A stretch of 64,000 nt of DNA, taken from positions 174,396,502-174,460,501 of the forward strand of contig NC_080541.1 of NCBI RefSeq assembly GCF_028640845.1, read 5' to 3'. Positions 22,034 to 33,300 of the stretch are shown here, piece after piece. Position numbers and translations under genes: made by a program. The stretch's first letter is position 1; each line of letters begins with the position of its first letter. This DNA comes from Ahaetulla prasina (lineage: Eukaryota > Chordata > Lepidosauria > Squamata > Colubridae). Below the pieces are notes generated by a model. It was given only the letters and a program-made list of their open reading frames with translations, made no database searches and was not told where the DNA came from.

Positions 22034-23500
22034 GGTTGACGCCATCACAATGAAAAACAGTGAGATTGTCAACCCTGAACCCTGACAGAGATATGAGTCC
22101 CTTCATACATTTAAAGCTATAGCACCAGAGATTGTTTTTGGACAATAGAGACTTCTGGAAACCTGAAATTTTGCATCTTTGTTCACAAAAATCTGAACTG
22201 ATTTCAAAATGGGGTGCATATCTAACTCATATAACTTATTCATATCACTCTTTTCTTGGTCTTGTGATTTACGCCTTGATTAATGGGCCCATACAGATGT
22301 TAACATGTTAAGATGAATGACTTCTAAATCAAGCCATGTTCAAAGTACAATTAATTGTGCTTCCACTTTTACTGAAGGAGGAACAATGGAAGTACAGGGT
22401 TCTTGTTTAAAATGCAATTATATAGTGTGGGGCAGATATGAGTTGCCCATGAGCATTTATTTGCATTCCTGCCAATCCTGAATCCAAAATTATTTGTGGA
22501 ACAGATCATCATAAGATTTGTGTTAAGTTACAGAGTAAGGCATAATCAGAGCATACAATTGTTCACTTCTGTGAGTACCGTACAAGATGATGACTCATAT
22601 GCTCTGGGAGTAGAGGATATTGTACCTTTACAACTTACTTCTGTTGTAACGGCTTCTGTTACCATTATTCAATAGGCTGAATACTAATCCATTTTGGGAT
22701 GAAGAAAGTAATGGAATCGTATCAGAAAATGCTATAAAGAACAGTAAATTGCTCCCATATGAAGAGTTACTGAAAAGGAAATTGCCCTAACTTTTTGGCC
22801 TGGTTGGAATCCTTCTTCCCAGGCTGGCCACTAGGAGGAGTATAAGAAGGCCTTGGTTCAAGATGAGCCTTTTTGGCAATGCGGTCATCATGCATTGGGT
22901 TTCAATACTTGTTGGTCTGGACTGGAGTATTAGTTTATTCCAGGTTCATGAATTTTCCTTCTCTGTTGTCCATGCCCCAACCCAGGCACATGGAAATTTG
23001 GGATGAATTGTAAATCGATGGAGTTGGAGTTAGAAATTTGAGCAATACAAGGAAGTATTTACTTTCTGAAAGTTAATATTAAAGGCCCTGCTGACACATA
23101 TGCTGAATTGGAATTTATTATATGTTATAATAAATGTTTCATTTAGCTCATGCCCATGCTGGATTACAAACTAAAAAGGTCACATCTGTCTAGTTTACTG
23201 CTTAATAGCTTAGGCAAATAGTGGTACATTTCTAAAGACAGGGTGAAAGGGTTTGGTGGGTTTTCTGTATGAATTTCTTTTCTGTTCTAGAAGGCTTGGT
23301 GCAGATATCAAATAGCAAAAAAGTAGAACACAGGAAGGCAAATGAAGAGGCACAGCAGATAACTTATGCCAGCCACTGCAGAGCAGCACAGAAATGGGAG
23401 GAATGTCTTGTCCTCCTATAGGTAGAAGATACACACCAGTGTTGGAAGTTAGATCAACATCACATAGCTGCATGACTGCTGAGAGACAATCGCTCCCCAT
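22034..23500. other. Unassigned sequence
   Basis: No recognisable exon or repeat. The minus-strand frame at 23210-23500 lacks any motif I know. Confidence 0.4.
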
Positions 23501-23507
23501 ATTAGTA

Positions 23508-23510
23508 TAT

Positions 23511-23565
<55 letters not shown>

Positions 23566-23573
23566 TTTTATTA
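23508..23573. repeat. (TTTA)n microsatellite forming the L2 tail
   Basis: About 16 copies of a 4-base unit adjoin the 3' end of the L2 insertion, so it is best read as the expanded LINE tail on the minus strand, (AAAT)n. Confidence 0.92.
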
Positions 23574-23752
23574 GATTTATAAACCGCCCTTCTCCCGAAG
23601 GACTCAGGGCGGTGTACAGCCAAGATAAAAAGAGACAATATACAATTAAAAAATAAATTAAAAAACTTATTACACAGTGTGGCCGAAATTAAAATAATTA
23701 ACATCTAAAAACCCCAGTTAAAACTAAAAATTTAAAATTATAAACTAAACAA

Positions 23753-24484
23753 TTAAGAAAGCCCCGCACGAACAAACAAGTATGTTTTCAGTTCGCGGCG
23801 AAAAGTCCGAAGGTCAGGTATTTGTCGTAAACCAGGGGGAAGTTCGTTCCAAAGAGTAGGGGCCCCCACAGAGAAGGATCTTCCCCTGGGGGCCGCCAGC
23901 CGACATTGTCTGGCGGACGGCACCCTGAGAAGGCCCTCTCTATGGGAGCGTACGGGTCGGTGGGAGGCATGAGGTAACAGCAGGCGGTCCCGTAAGTACC
24001 CAGGTCCCAAGCCATGGAGCGCTTTAAAGGTGGTAACCAAAACCTTGAAATGCACCCGAAAGGCAACAGGAAGCCAGTGCAGTCTGCGCAGGAGAGGTGT
24101 CACATGGGAGCTACGTGAGACTCCCTCTATCACCCGCGCAGCTGCATTCTGGACCAACTGAAGCCTCCGAGTGCATCTCAAGGGGAGCCCCATGTAGAGA
24201 GCATTGCAATAATCCAGGCGGGAGGTAACAAGAGCATGAGTGACTGTGCATAGGGCATCCCGATCAAGGAAGGGGCGCAACTGGCGAACCAGGCGAACCT
24301 TGTGAAAGGCTCTCCTGGAGACGGCCGCCACATGATCTTCAAGCGACAGCCGTGCATCCAGGAGAACACCCAAGTTGCGCACTCCCTCCTTTGGGGCCAA
24401 TAACTCGCCCCCAACAGTCAGCTGCGGTTGCAGCTGACTGTATCGGGGTGCCGGCATCCACAGCCAGTATAGGCTGCTGGTAGG
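23753..24484 (-). CDS. L2 LINE ORF2 protein, C-terminal part of reverse transcriptase (partial)
   Basis: About 244 codons read without interruption to a stop at 23753-23755. Landmarks in order: VRNLGVLLDARLSLEDHV, VRQLRPFLDRDALCTVTHAL, VTSRLDYCNALYMGLPL, LQLVQNAAARVIEG, HVTPLLRRLHWLPVAFRV, FKALHGLGPGYL and LWNELPPGLRQIPDLRTFRR. These are the conserved post-catalytic segments of L2 RT. The catalytic FADD core, the fingers and the N-terminal endonuclease lie upstream and are missing because of 5' truncation. The open frame extends to an ATG at 24520, but those first residues are flanking DNA. Not a host gene and not able to retrotranspose by itself. Confidence 0.9.
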   Translation of the reverse strand, partial: PTSSLYWLWMPAPRYSQLQPQLTVGGELLAPKEGVRNLGVLLDARLSLEDHVAAVSRRAFHKVRLVRQLRPFLDRDALCTVTHALVTSRLDYCNALYMGLPLRCTRRLQLVQNAAARVIEGVSRSSHVTPLLRRLHWLPVAFRVHFKVLVTTFKALHGLGPGYLRDRLLLPHASHRPVRSHREGLLRVPSARQCRLAAPRGRSFSVGAPTLWNELPPGLRQIPDLRTFRRELKTYLFVRAGLS

Positions 24485-25257
24485 ATTAGTAAGCATAAAG
24501 TGTTGGTAACAAGTCAGCACAGCGAATCAGCACAGTACTGACTTCTCAGTCCCTGCTTCCAGAACCTTTTGTAAAGCTTTGTTGGTTATTTATATCAATT
24601 TGCTGCACTATATCATTAGCCACTGCTATGGGAAAAGGACTGGCGCTACTATTATTAATGGGGTTGTATTATTTATTTATGACTAGGCTAGCTACTAGTG
24701 GTTCATTGACTTTACTGATCCTAGCCATACACATCTGCAAAAGAATCACTATATGTGATGTATCGATATAATAGATATAAAAAAGAATTTATTCCAACAC
24801 TTGTTCTTGGTTTACCCACAAGAAGTAAAATCTGCAGCCGAGTTCATACATTTTTGCTCCTTTAAAAGTGGAATATAGAAATGTATAGGTCTTGTTGACC
24901 ACGTGCACTGTTCCTATTCTTTAATGTTGTACTATGTAGGAGTGCAAAAATCTCTTTAATGTTTCTAAATATTACCAAATGGGGGGGGGGAAAGTATTCT
25001 GAATAATGACATATTGTTTTAATATTTATCAGTGTACAATGTGACTTTCAGGGATCATTTTCTGAATTAGTTTATGGCTAGCCAAATGTAATGCTCAGGA
25101 GAAAATTATATAAAATGTGGTCAAAGATTTGGATAAAGTATTTACATGTTAATTACATCTATCTATAACAGATAATTTACAGTTAATTACTAGGGCTATG
25201 CAGTTTTGCAGCTTTGATCTCCAAAAAGAGCTTCAAAGCCTGCAGGAGTGCAAACAT

Positions 25258-25335
25258 CGTATCTGTGTTTCTCAAACTTAGCACTTTTAAGGACTTCAAT
25301 TTCCAGAATTCCTCAGCCAGTCTCACATTCTGAGT
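25258..25335. mobile_element. Decayed hAT MITE arm
   Basis: 'gtttctcaaacttagcactt' and 'ggacttcaatttccagaatt' followed by 'cctcagccag' match one arm of the CAGGGGTCTCC hairpin family (compare 36198-36265) with many changes. The second arm is absent. Confidence 0.55.
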
Positions 25336-25864
25336 ATGGAATTCAAAGCACTTCACAGCCATAATAACTGGTACAATCATAATAGGAATTTGGTAAATCC
25401 ATCCATTGGTACTTTGATTGGATATTTTGTACACAATTTTAGCCAGTTGCCTAATGGTTAACTTCAAGGCCCTTTGTTTCTTTTCATAGTGTTCTTTGCC
25501 TTTAAACTAGGCTTGGACTTGACATTTTTTCAAACAGAGCACTATCCTCGTAAGCTAGGCAGAAAACACTGCTACTAGATACTTATCTCTTATTTGGAAC
25601 ATTATTTAGACTAGAAAATAACCCTTAATTCATCACACTTCTGTTTCATAGCATCCAAACATTGTTACAGCTGCCATTCAATCTCCATTCAGCACCTCCA
25701 TTGTTATTTAAATCCTACTATTCAAATACTTAATCTTTGGTTTCTGTTCATGCAGGCCTTACCTAGAGGATTTTTTTTTAGCAAGAAGTATATGACAACA
25801 TCTGCAGGTGCATCCGGGTGGAGGTAGAATAGTGTCTATGATTGACATCATGACTTCTTTACTC

Positions 25865-25892
25865 TACCCCCCCCCCACACACACACACACGA
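25865..25892. repeat. Compound (C)n(AC)n simple repeat
   Basis: A run of C followed by about nine AC units. Confidence 0.9.
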
Positions 25893-28609
25893 TATGTGTG
25901 CTGGACTATGCCTAATAAAACATGGATAAAGACACTAATCAGGTGAAGCTAAAGCCAAGCAGATTTTCATTGGTCTTGTTTTGCAATTTGGTAAGTTAAA
26001 CAGAAGAATTCACTATTTTGAGGATCTATGGCATTGTGAATTAGCAAATTCTTAGTTGACGTCTGATCATTTTATTTGGAAATCATGTGAATTTCAATCA
26101 AAAACTCCACAAATACATTGTGAAGCAGTGTGCCAATATATTGTTAGAAGAGTGCTGCCCTCACACTGGTTGGCATTGTTGCCTATTCCTCCTATCTTCT
26201 TTCAATCCATTCAGGTCCCATTTTAGAAACTTTTAACTGTTTCTGGGATGCAGATGACTATATCAATACTCTTTTGTTGTCAACTGTGGTAAGCCACAGA
26301 ACAGATTGTTGAAAGAAAATGGTTTCTTTCTCCTTAGGTATGTTCAACTTCCATTTGTCCTTTGCATGAAACTACCCATGTTCCATCAGCCAGTTCTAAG
26401 AATAAACATTTTTCAGTGCTGAAACATTTCCCAGTTCCTGCTGGACTCAACCACTTTAGACAAAATAACTACTTGAACCTTAAGAAGAGCCTACATGAGC
26501 TTTATTGAATTTTTAAAAATGATGCCATTTGTATTTCTGAAAGGATATTTACACCTCATTCCAAGGAGAATATATATATATATGCAGAAGGTAATTCCAT
26601 TACAATTAGTGAAACAGTACAGTATCTTTATTTCTTTATTTTGTCCAGAAGTATCCTATCGCAGATTTGACAGTAAGAGAGCAGTGATTTATAGCAACTT
26701 ATAGAATCACTCAAGCATTATTGTAGCAATAGAAAGCCTGTCTTTATTACGGTTATGTCAGAGGATGCTATAAGATGCTATAATTTACTACTGAGAAAAT
26801 GGTTTCAGATCCAAATTCCTGCTTTTACACATAACTCTTATACTCACGCCAATTCTGTGAGGCTAAAATGAGAAGAGATGCTGCAATGAATCGGACTGAA
26901 GACCTTTCTAAATGACAAATACTTGCATGCAATAGTTGGTTCAAGTCCCAAGCAGCTACCATTTAAAAGCCACTGCTTCCTTTAATTGAGTTTAAATAAC
27001 CATGGTAACGGTGAGTAATCATTGTTTTATTTTTATACGGCTGCTCCTCCAGCAGGAGTTTAGCAGCCACTCATTTTCTTCCATGGATTTGTCGTCTTCT
27101 CTTTAAAGGTCAAAGTTGGAGACATTGCCATATTTATGTGTGTGTGTTTTATTTAGATGCTAGATTTATATCCTACCTTCAATTCAGGAATTCACATCAG
27201 TGTATATATGGCAGAATTTCCCCCTGTTTTTCCCCACAATATTAACCCCGAGATATTGGTTGGAATAAAAGCGGGCAGCCCATTAAGCTTCTGGACCGAA
27301 GATGGGCCTGGATCCTGCTTCTAATCCAACAACCCAACCGCAACACCACACTGGCTCTCTTGTGGGTAGTGAATTGGTTTGGTAGCATTTTTTCTTACGA
27401 CTCATCCTGAATCCCCCATTATTTAACTTAACTGGATGATCTCAAGTTCTGCTATTAGAAGCAGGAGGGGGGGATACTTCTCCATATCCTCTTTCTCTAT
27501 ACCAAGTGTAATTTTATGTATTGCTTTCATTTCCTCTCCCTCTTGTATTTTGTCTGTACCCAAACCCTATAATCTCTTCCCATTTAAGGATTAACAAGAA
27601 AGAAGCAAATACATTACCAACATACACAAACAGCACAGTATTTAACTGGATCGAGCAATTCCAGATTCAGTTTAGTTCTTTCACAAGTGTCTTCCTTGAG
27701 GATTAGTACCATAATCTGAACTGCTTTCTGAACTAAAGAATCCACTGCAGTCATTACTAAGAAAAGGAGGGGAAAACCTATTTTCATTTGTGTACTCTGC
27801 CCCCCCACCCCCAAAGAAAATACACCTGAATTTGAGCAGCCAAGGCTTATTCTCTCCGGCATCGTTGCTGCTGCTTGGCAATGGTTTGTTGCAGTTAATT
27901 GTAAAGGCTGCATGGCGGAAAGGTGCTCCGTGTTGGGGAGGGGAATTCATCCATAAGGCTGAGCTAATGTTCAGAAATTCAGCCTCTCAAATCTTTTCTC
28001 CTTGCCAGAAGGAGATATCTTGGAAGCAAACTTAAGAGCAGCTCCTGCACAGATTGGGGGAGGTGGGGAGGACAGCAGAAAGCAGGGAGAAAAAGAAACT
28101 GTGTTTAGTTAAGGACAAATTGTTCTCCTGGCATTTTTCCCCCCCTCCTCTCCCGCTGAATTTCAATCAGTTGTTGTGGGGGGGGAGGGAGAAGAAGAGG
28201 TTCTTTGGGTCAGTATGCAACAATAAAGATGAATGCCTGCAAAGATGGGTTTGTGCAGCACGCCCTTTGTTTTCCTGAGTGCTAACAAGGAAGCAGCCAG
28301 GAGCACAGACGCCTCATTAAGGGAGTTTTGCACAAGGCCAGGAGGGGAGGTCGCATTGCAGTTGAAGATGACATCACCGAGTTGGCAGCAGCTAGGAGAG
28401 TGCTCTAATGCCAGCAATCGCAGCGAAGGAGGTGGGCAGCTTTATTCCCCACGGTACATCGGAGCTAATGGAGCGAGCGCAGAGCTGAAACCTATTCCTC
28501 CGATAAGAATGAACAGCGCAATCCCCATCAATAAAGAGAAAACAGCCTTTTTGGAATGAAGTCAAGAGAAATCGTCATCCTTCACTCAGGCAACGGGTGG
28601 AAGGGGGGA

Positions 28610-28612
28610 GAG

Positions 28613-28645
<33 letters not shown>

Positions 28646-28650
28646 GAGAT
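28610..28650 (+). repeat. (GA)n simple repeat
   Basis: A purine-only GA-rich tract at the edge of the GC-richer region. It accounts for the Arg-Glu-rich open frame at 28597-28875. Confidence 0.9.
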
Positions 28651-29068
28651 TGGTGCATTCTCAAGGTTGAAAATAAAGTGAAGAGGGAAAATAACAACAC
28701 CTGCCTTGTCCCAGAACAAAAGGGCTTCCACCAAAATTGCATCCTTCAGCAGCCACACATTGGCAAAAGGAGATGCCAAATTTGGCTAAGGAGTGAACAG
28801 AATTTGGATTACTATCCAGGCACGGTCTACCCCACACTGGTTTCTGCGAGATTCCTCCAAGCAGAAATAGGGTAAAAGAACCAGTTTTCCATTGGAACCC
28901 CTAGCAAGCTTTTATGGTACATATTTCTTTCTAAATATACATCCTGCAACTTGCTCTATGAAAAATATGCAGTTGAATTACCAAACTGCAAGCACACAAT
29001 TTTCTTTGGGCTTTTAAAACTGGAGAAATAGAGTGACAGTATCCACACAGCTATTTGATGGACCACAT

Positions 29069-29324
29069 CGGGGTGAAATCCAGCAGGTTCTGACAGGTTC
29101 TGGAGAACCGGTAGCGGAAATTTTGAGCAGTTCGGAGAACCAGCAAATACCACATGGCCAGAGTGGGGTGGGAATGGAGATTTTGTAATATCCTTCCCCC
29201 AGGAGTAGAGAGGGAATGGGGATTTTGCAATATCTTTCCCCTGCCATGCCCACCAAGCCCCACCACATCCACCAAGCCATGCCTACAGAACCGGTAGTAA
29301 AAAAAAAATTGGATTTCACCACTG
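29069..29324. mobile_element. hAT MITE, longer subfamily, inverted relative to 21759
   Basis: The right end is the complement of CAGTGGTGAAATCCAA; the left end has lost one or two bases (CGGGGTGAAATCC). A perfect 8-bp TSD, GACCACAT, lies at 29061-29068 and 29325-29332. Blocks 'ggttctggagaaccggtagc' and 'agaaccggtagtaaaaaaa' show it is the same family as 21759-22025. The minus-strand open frames here are products of this element. Confidence 0.93.
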
Positions 29325-29879
29325 GACCACATGCTTTGCAGGAAGAAGAAACCAGATCCATCTCCCTGTCTCCAGTTGGGGGGAACATGTTCAGAAGATG
29401 TTGTAGAAGAGACCCAGATTATGACATATTATGATTTCTTTGTGCAATACAGATTTCATTGATTGGATCCCAGACAGACCATCCCCTCTTGAATCCTTTT
29501 AGAACAATTAAAATTAAGTCAAGAAGCTCTGCCACCATCACCTCACTTCCATTCTGATTTATCTGAAAAAAGAAACTGCTCTATATAACCACTTCAGATA
29601 ACTGCAAACATCATTCTATATACAGTCTTACAATGGCTGCTCATTCGGCAGGCTTAAACTGGCTACTGAATTACTTGATGCCTCACCAGATGTTTAGTAA
29701 AGACTGGCTACAACCACACTGCTGCCAGAAATGTAATTCAGAAGTTGGAACATTAATTAATATGGTTTGATTTTGTCCAATTATTATGCAGTTTGGGTTG
29801 ACCATGAAATGGATCGTTAATATGTCCTACAGCAATTGCTAACTGTTAAAAACAAATATGCCCTTTGGGAGTTATTAAC

Positions 29880-30200
29880 AAAAATCAAAAAATGGAATTT
29901 TTGGTCATGGTTGCTGTCTAAAGAGAGTAATTATGCAGCACTGGAAAGATAAATTTTCACTTGATTTGTAGTGATGGATTGTTGGTAGGTCTTTATCAAC
30001 ATTTTTTTGATAAAATGCAATCAAGTAGACAAAATTTTATATAGGATTTTTGAGTTGTACCATTTACTGCATATAGCGGTTCCAGGTTTCCTCCCTTCCC
30101 TCCTTTTGTTACTATAGTTATCAACTTTGTTGATCTTTGAATGTTGTTATATGTATCTATAGTTTTGTTTTGTTGATTAGTGTAATAAAAAAAACTTGTT
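29880..30200 (+). mobile_element. L1-like LINE remnant, ORF2 C-terminal region and poly(A)
   Basis: The codons at about 29932-29967 read MQHWKDKFSLDL, which resembles the conserved QHWKDK block close to the C-terminus of squamate L1 ORF2. A 3' UTR-like stretch follows and ends at an A run at 30185-30193 after 'gtgtaataaaa'. No open frame survives. The assignment rests on one motif and the tail. Confidence 0.45.
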
Positions 30201-30309
30201 ACTGAATTTATTTATGTAATATATGCCAACTTGAACCAATGTAAAAGTTTACAAACATAACAAAAACAAACAATGAAGCGCTACAATAATAGAACAAAAC
30301 AATGTTATA

Positions 30310-30698
30310 CAGGTAGCCCTTGACTTACAACTGTTCACAGTGACCATTTGAAATTACAACAGCATTGAAAAAAGTGACTTATGACTGTTGTTCACAATTA
30401 CGATCTTTCAGCATACCCATGATCATATGATCAAAATTCAGATGATTAACAACTGGTTTATATATATGACTGTGGCTGTGTCCCAGGGTCATATGTTCAC
30501 CTTTTGCAAACTTCTGAGAAGCAAAGACAATGGGGAAGTCAGATTCACTTAACAAGCGTGCTATTAATTTAACAACTTCAGTGATTCACTTAACAAATGT
30601 GGCAAGAAAAGTTATAAATGGGACAAACTTAACAAATTTCTCACTTAATAACATCAATTTTGGGCTCAATTGTGGTCTTAGGTTGACAGATAGTCCTC
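30310..30698. mobile_element. Mariner-like MITE, right end rearranged
   Basis: The left end CAGGTAGCCCTTGACTTAC follows TA. The interior matches the split copy at 12857-14083 in order ('attcacttaacaa', 'gggctcaattgtggtc'). Near 30687 the right end stops short and is joined to 'atagtcctcgacttacgacc', the terminus of the same family in inverted orientation. So the right side is two MITE ends fused back to back. Confidence 0.75.
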
Positions 30699-30790
30699 GA
30701 CTTACGACCACAGTTGAGGCTAGAAACTGGGAGACCATAAATTGTAGTCCCATCTTAGGCACTGAGCCAAAATCTAATTCTTGTCAAGAA
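30698..30790 (+). mobile_element. SINE fragment abutting the MITE
   Basis: 'aggctagaaactgggagacc' and 'tagtcccatcttaggcac' match the SINE at 47806-48012 ('aggctagaaactaggagatt', 'cagtcccattttaggca'). Its 5' end is cut exactly where the MITE terminus begins. Confidence 0.6.
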
Positions 30791-31853
30791 AACTGCAGGG
30801 GCCTGTCCAAGTAGTCTCTGAGAATCAGACACAATTGAACAACCATAAAAAAAAAACATACAGAGGGAGCACAATCACTTTGTTTTCAAAATTTAAGGTG
30901 GGACTGCACAATCACAAACAATCCATGTGGGCTGATATTGGCAGAATGGTAACCGTGTAACTGGAAATGAAATGATAGCCCTAGAAATAAAGGCAAATAT
31001 TTATGAGGGGAAAAAATCAGCATTTGAGCCAAATTGTATATTTAATCTAAAGCCAATGTAGCTTATAGTTTAAGCTTATCTGATATCTGATTTTTTTTCC
31101 TATTTGGAGCATGGCTTAAATCACAATCCCTCCCCTCAAAACAAACATATTTCAAAACCACATATTTAAAGTTGACAATAGGATTTATTTAAAAAAACAA
31201 TTTAATCCAAGCATTAAAAACATAATTTCAATATATAATTAACACAAATATAAAGAAAACATCAGTTAGTTTTTAAAAAAAATAAATTTAATCGTTTTTA
31301 ATGAACTGAGAGATACGACTTAAAAACCTCCTAGTTCTCACACTACTTCACCAAATCATCCTTAAAACCAAAGCAGTGAGCAAAACCTCTGAAGCGGATC
31401 TTAACGCTGGCATCACATGAATGTGGGTGGACCTCATGATAACTTTTAGTTAGCATTCAGATATAGCATACTGTGCAAGCAGATGTTTCCACTTTGAATC
31501 CCTAGCTAACAACTCCAGTCAAAGGAACTGGATGCTAGAAAAGCAGTATGTCGGAGACCTTGGGAAGCTACTTTTGTCAAACAGTTTGATTTGGTGTGAG
31601 ACAGTTTTGTATCCTTTACTACTGGGATAAGATAGCTATGTCTGTTACCTCCTCTTTTGCAAGTCTGTAATAGATCCCTGCTTTACAGCCTGTAGTAATA
31701 TGAAAAATGATGGGGAAAAAATCATTAGGTAGATAATTTAAAACCGCTAGCAAAAAAAAAATCCAGACAATTACAAATGATTACCAAGAGATACCAAAAC
31801 GTTATCCTTTTACTTATGTTTCATGACCATTTGGATATTTGCAGCCCACATCT

Positions 31854-32902
31854 TTTTTTTTAAGTTTTTTATTTTTTCTTTTCTTATACACATTTTAAAT
31901 GTACATTCTCTTGTCCATAAATAATCATACATATTTTCTCTGAAGAAAACACAAAGATAAAACATTTAAATTACATTTCAATTACATTTGGAGTTCCTCT
32001 TCTACCCTTTCTTTCCCTTCATTTCACAACAAACCTTCTTCTCCTCTTTTCCCTCCCTCCCTCTTCGCCTCTCCTACCTTCTTCGTCCTCCTCTCCCTCC
32101 TCCTTCCTCCTTCCCCTTCCTCACCCCCACTCCTCTCCTCTTTCCCTCCTTTCTCACCTTCTGTCCTACTCTTATCCCCTGGCCTATGCTATCTTCCTCT
32201 CCTTCTCCTTCCCTCCATCCCTCTCTCTCCTTCACCTCCTTTATCTTACCCTCTATTCCTCTCTTCTTTCTTTCTTCTTTTTGTATAATATTTCCCTTGT
32301 TTGGTAACTGAGCAACTCCAATTTTCTAATATTATATGCTTTCTTTTCAGTTTCTTTTCTATTTTACCCAATCTATCATTTCATAACTGTACATTTATAT
32401 TTATAATCTTTTTTCCTCACCCCCATCCCCCTTTTCCATTTACTCTGGCAATATCTGGATTTCTATTTCTTTTTTTTCTTTTTTTTGCATTTATATCCCG
32501 CCCTTCTCCGAAGACTCAGGGCGGCTTACACTATGTCAAGCAATAGTCTTCATCCATTTGTATACTATATACAAAGTCAACTTATTGCCCCCCAACAATC
32601 TGGGTCCTCATTTTACCTACCTTATAAAGGATGGAAGGCTGAGTCAACCTTGGGCCTGGTGGGACTTGAACCTGCAATATTGCAAGCAGTTGCTGTTAAT
32701 AATAGGCTGCATTAGCCTGTTGCGCCACCAGAGGCGCATTTATTTATTTATCATTTCCCTCATTTAATTTTCCATTATTAACATTGTTTATCTATCTATA
32801 GTCTTTTATTCATATCTCTTTTCTAACCATACATAGAATCTTTCCCATGTCTTGAAATACACCGATTCCTCTTTATCTTTTATTCTTAGAGTTACTATTC
32901 AA
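31854..32902 (-). mobile_element. L1 LINE, 5'-truncated antisense copy with perfect TSD
   Basis: A perfect 17-bp direct repeat, ATTTGCAGCCCACATCT, lies at 31837-31853 and 32903-32919. On the minus strand the insert begins with the end of an L1-like ORF2 (YFKTWERFYVWLEKRYE then stop, about 32892-32810), continues through a 3' UTR containing roughly 300 bases that are nearly pure purine on that strand (31985-32290), and ends in a poly(A) stretch seen as T runs at 31852-31885. A polypurine tract in the 3' UTR, poly(A) and a long TSD all fit L1. A SINE is nested at 32487-32738. Confidence 0.85.
32487..32738 (-). mobile_element. tRNA-derived SINE with L2-like tail, nested in L1
   Basis: The reverse complement runs from 'ggtggcgcaacaggctaatg' through 'aggtaggtaaaatgaggacc' to 'gccgccctgagtcttcggag', the same element as 5575-5836. 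It lies inside the antisense L1 and must be younger. The short GCATTTAT next to each end could be a TSD but overlaps the tail sequence. Confidence 0.88.
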
Positions 32903-32919
32903 ATTTGCAGCCCACATCT

Positions 32920-33300
32920 GATGATTTCTTGTTTGTTTATACCCCATCAAATCAGCCACACATTTCCTCCATTATGACCTGTCTAACTTGTTCCTGCAAT
33001 GGTGCGCCAATCACCACTTGTAATATTCACTTTGCTGCTGTCCTCCTTATCGTTCCTTCTACCTTTCCCAGCATTAGAACCTTTTCCAGAGACCTGGGTC
33101 TTTGGGTAATATGTCCAAAGTGTAATAATTTGAGCCTGGTCATTAGTGCCTTGAGTGAGAATTCTGGGTTGATTTGTTCAATGATCCATCTATTTGTTTT
33201 CCTGGCTGCCTCCTCTCTGGAGTCTTTTCTGACACAGACATTCAAAAGCATCAATATTCTTTCTTCAAAGTCCAACTTTCACTTCTATTCAGATCTAACG
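32920..33300 (-). mobile_element. Bov-B (RTE) LINE fragment, ORF C-terminal part
   Basis: The minus-strand frame 33275-33027 includes NRWIIEQINPEFSLKALMTR, LKLLHFGHITQRPRSLEK and LMLGKVEGTIRRT, the conserved segment near the end of Bov-B ORF2 (FGH...R...SLEK.IMLGKVEG.RRRG). The frame breaks after 33027, where the family normally continues with a short WIDSIKEA-type end. Bov-B is abundant in squamates. The L1 target site abuts its 3' side. Confidence 0.85.

Larger units (their letters stand above)
23508..24484 (-). mobile_element. L2 LINE, 5'-truncated, young-looking copy
   Basis: A minus-strand insertion about 980 bases long. It carries the C-terminal part of an L2 RT ORF, a short 3' UTR ending in the L2 block 'gccgccctgagtccttcggg' (23582-23613 region), and a tail of (AAAT)n seen as TTTA repeats at 23508-23573. 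The 7-mer ATTAGTA at 23501-23507 and 24485-24491 is a possible TSD. It is markedly GC-richer than its surroundings, and the reading frame is unbroken, so the copy is probably recent. The same 3' block occurs at 44795-44900. Confidence 0.92.
24492..28600. other. Mostly unassigned sequence with a GC-richer part at 27.8-28.6 kb
   Basis: No exon or repeat family recognised except a decayed hAT arm at 25258-25335 and short simple repeats. From about 27780 to 28880 GC content and CpG frequency rise visibly against the AT-rich background, without matching any repeat I know. The open frame at 28233-28559 (108 codons) has no recognisable domain. Confidence 0.4.

Noticed and set aside
28233..28559. A 108-codon frame in the GC-richer region
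   Set aside because: No recognisable domain, overlaps other frames on both strands, and is best explained by higher GC content lowering stop frequency.
31988..32311. A 107-codon frame rich in Pro, Ser, Phe and Leu
   Set aside because: It is a reading of the pyrimidine-rich antisense of an L1 3' UTR.
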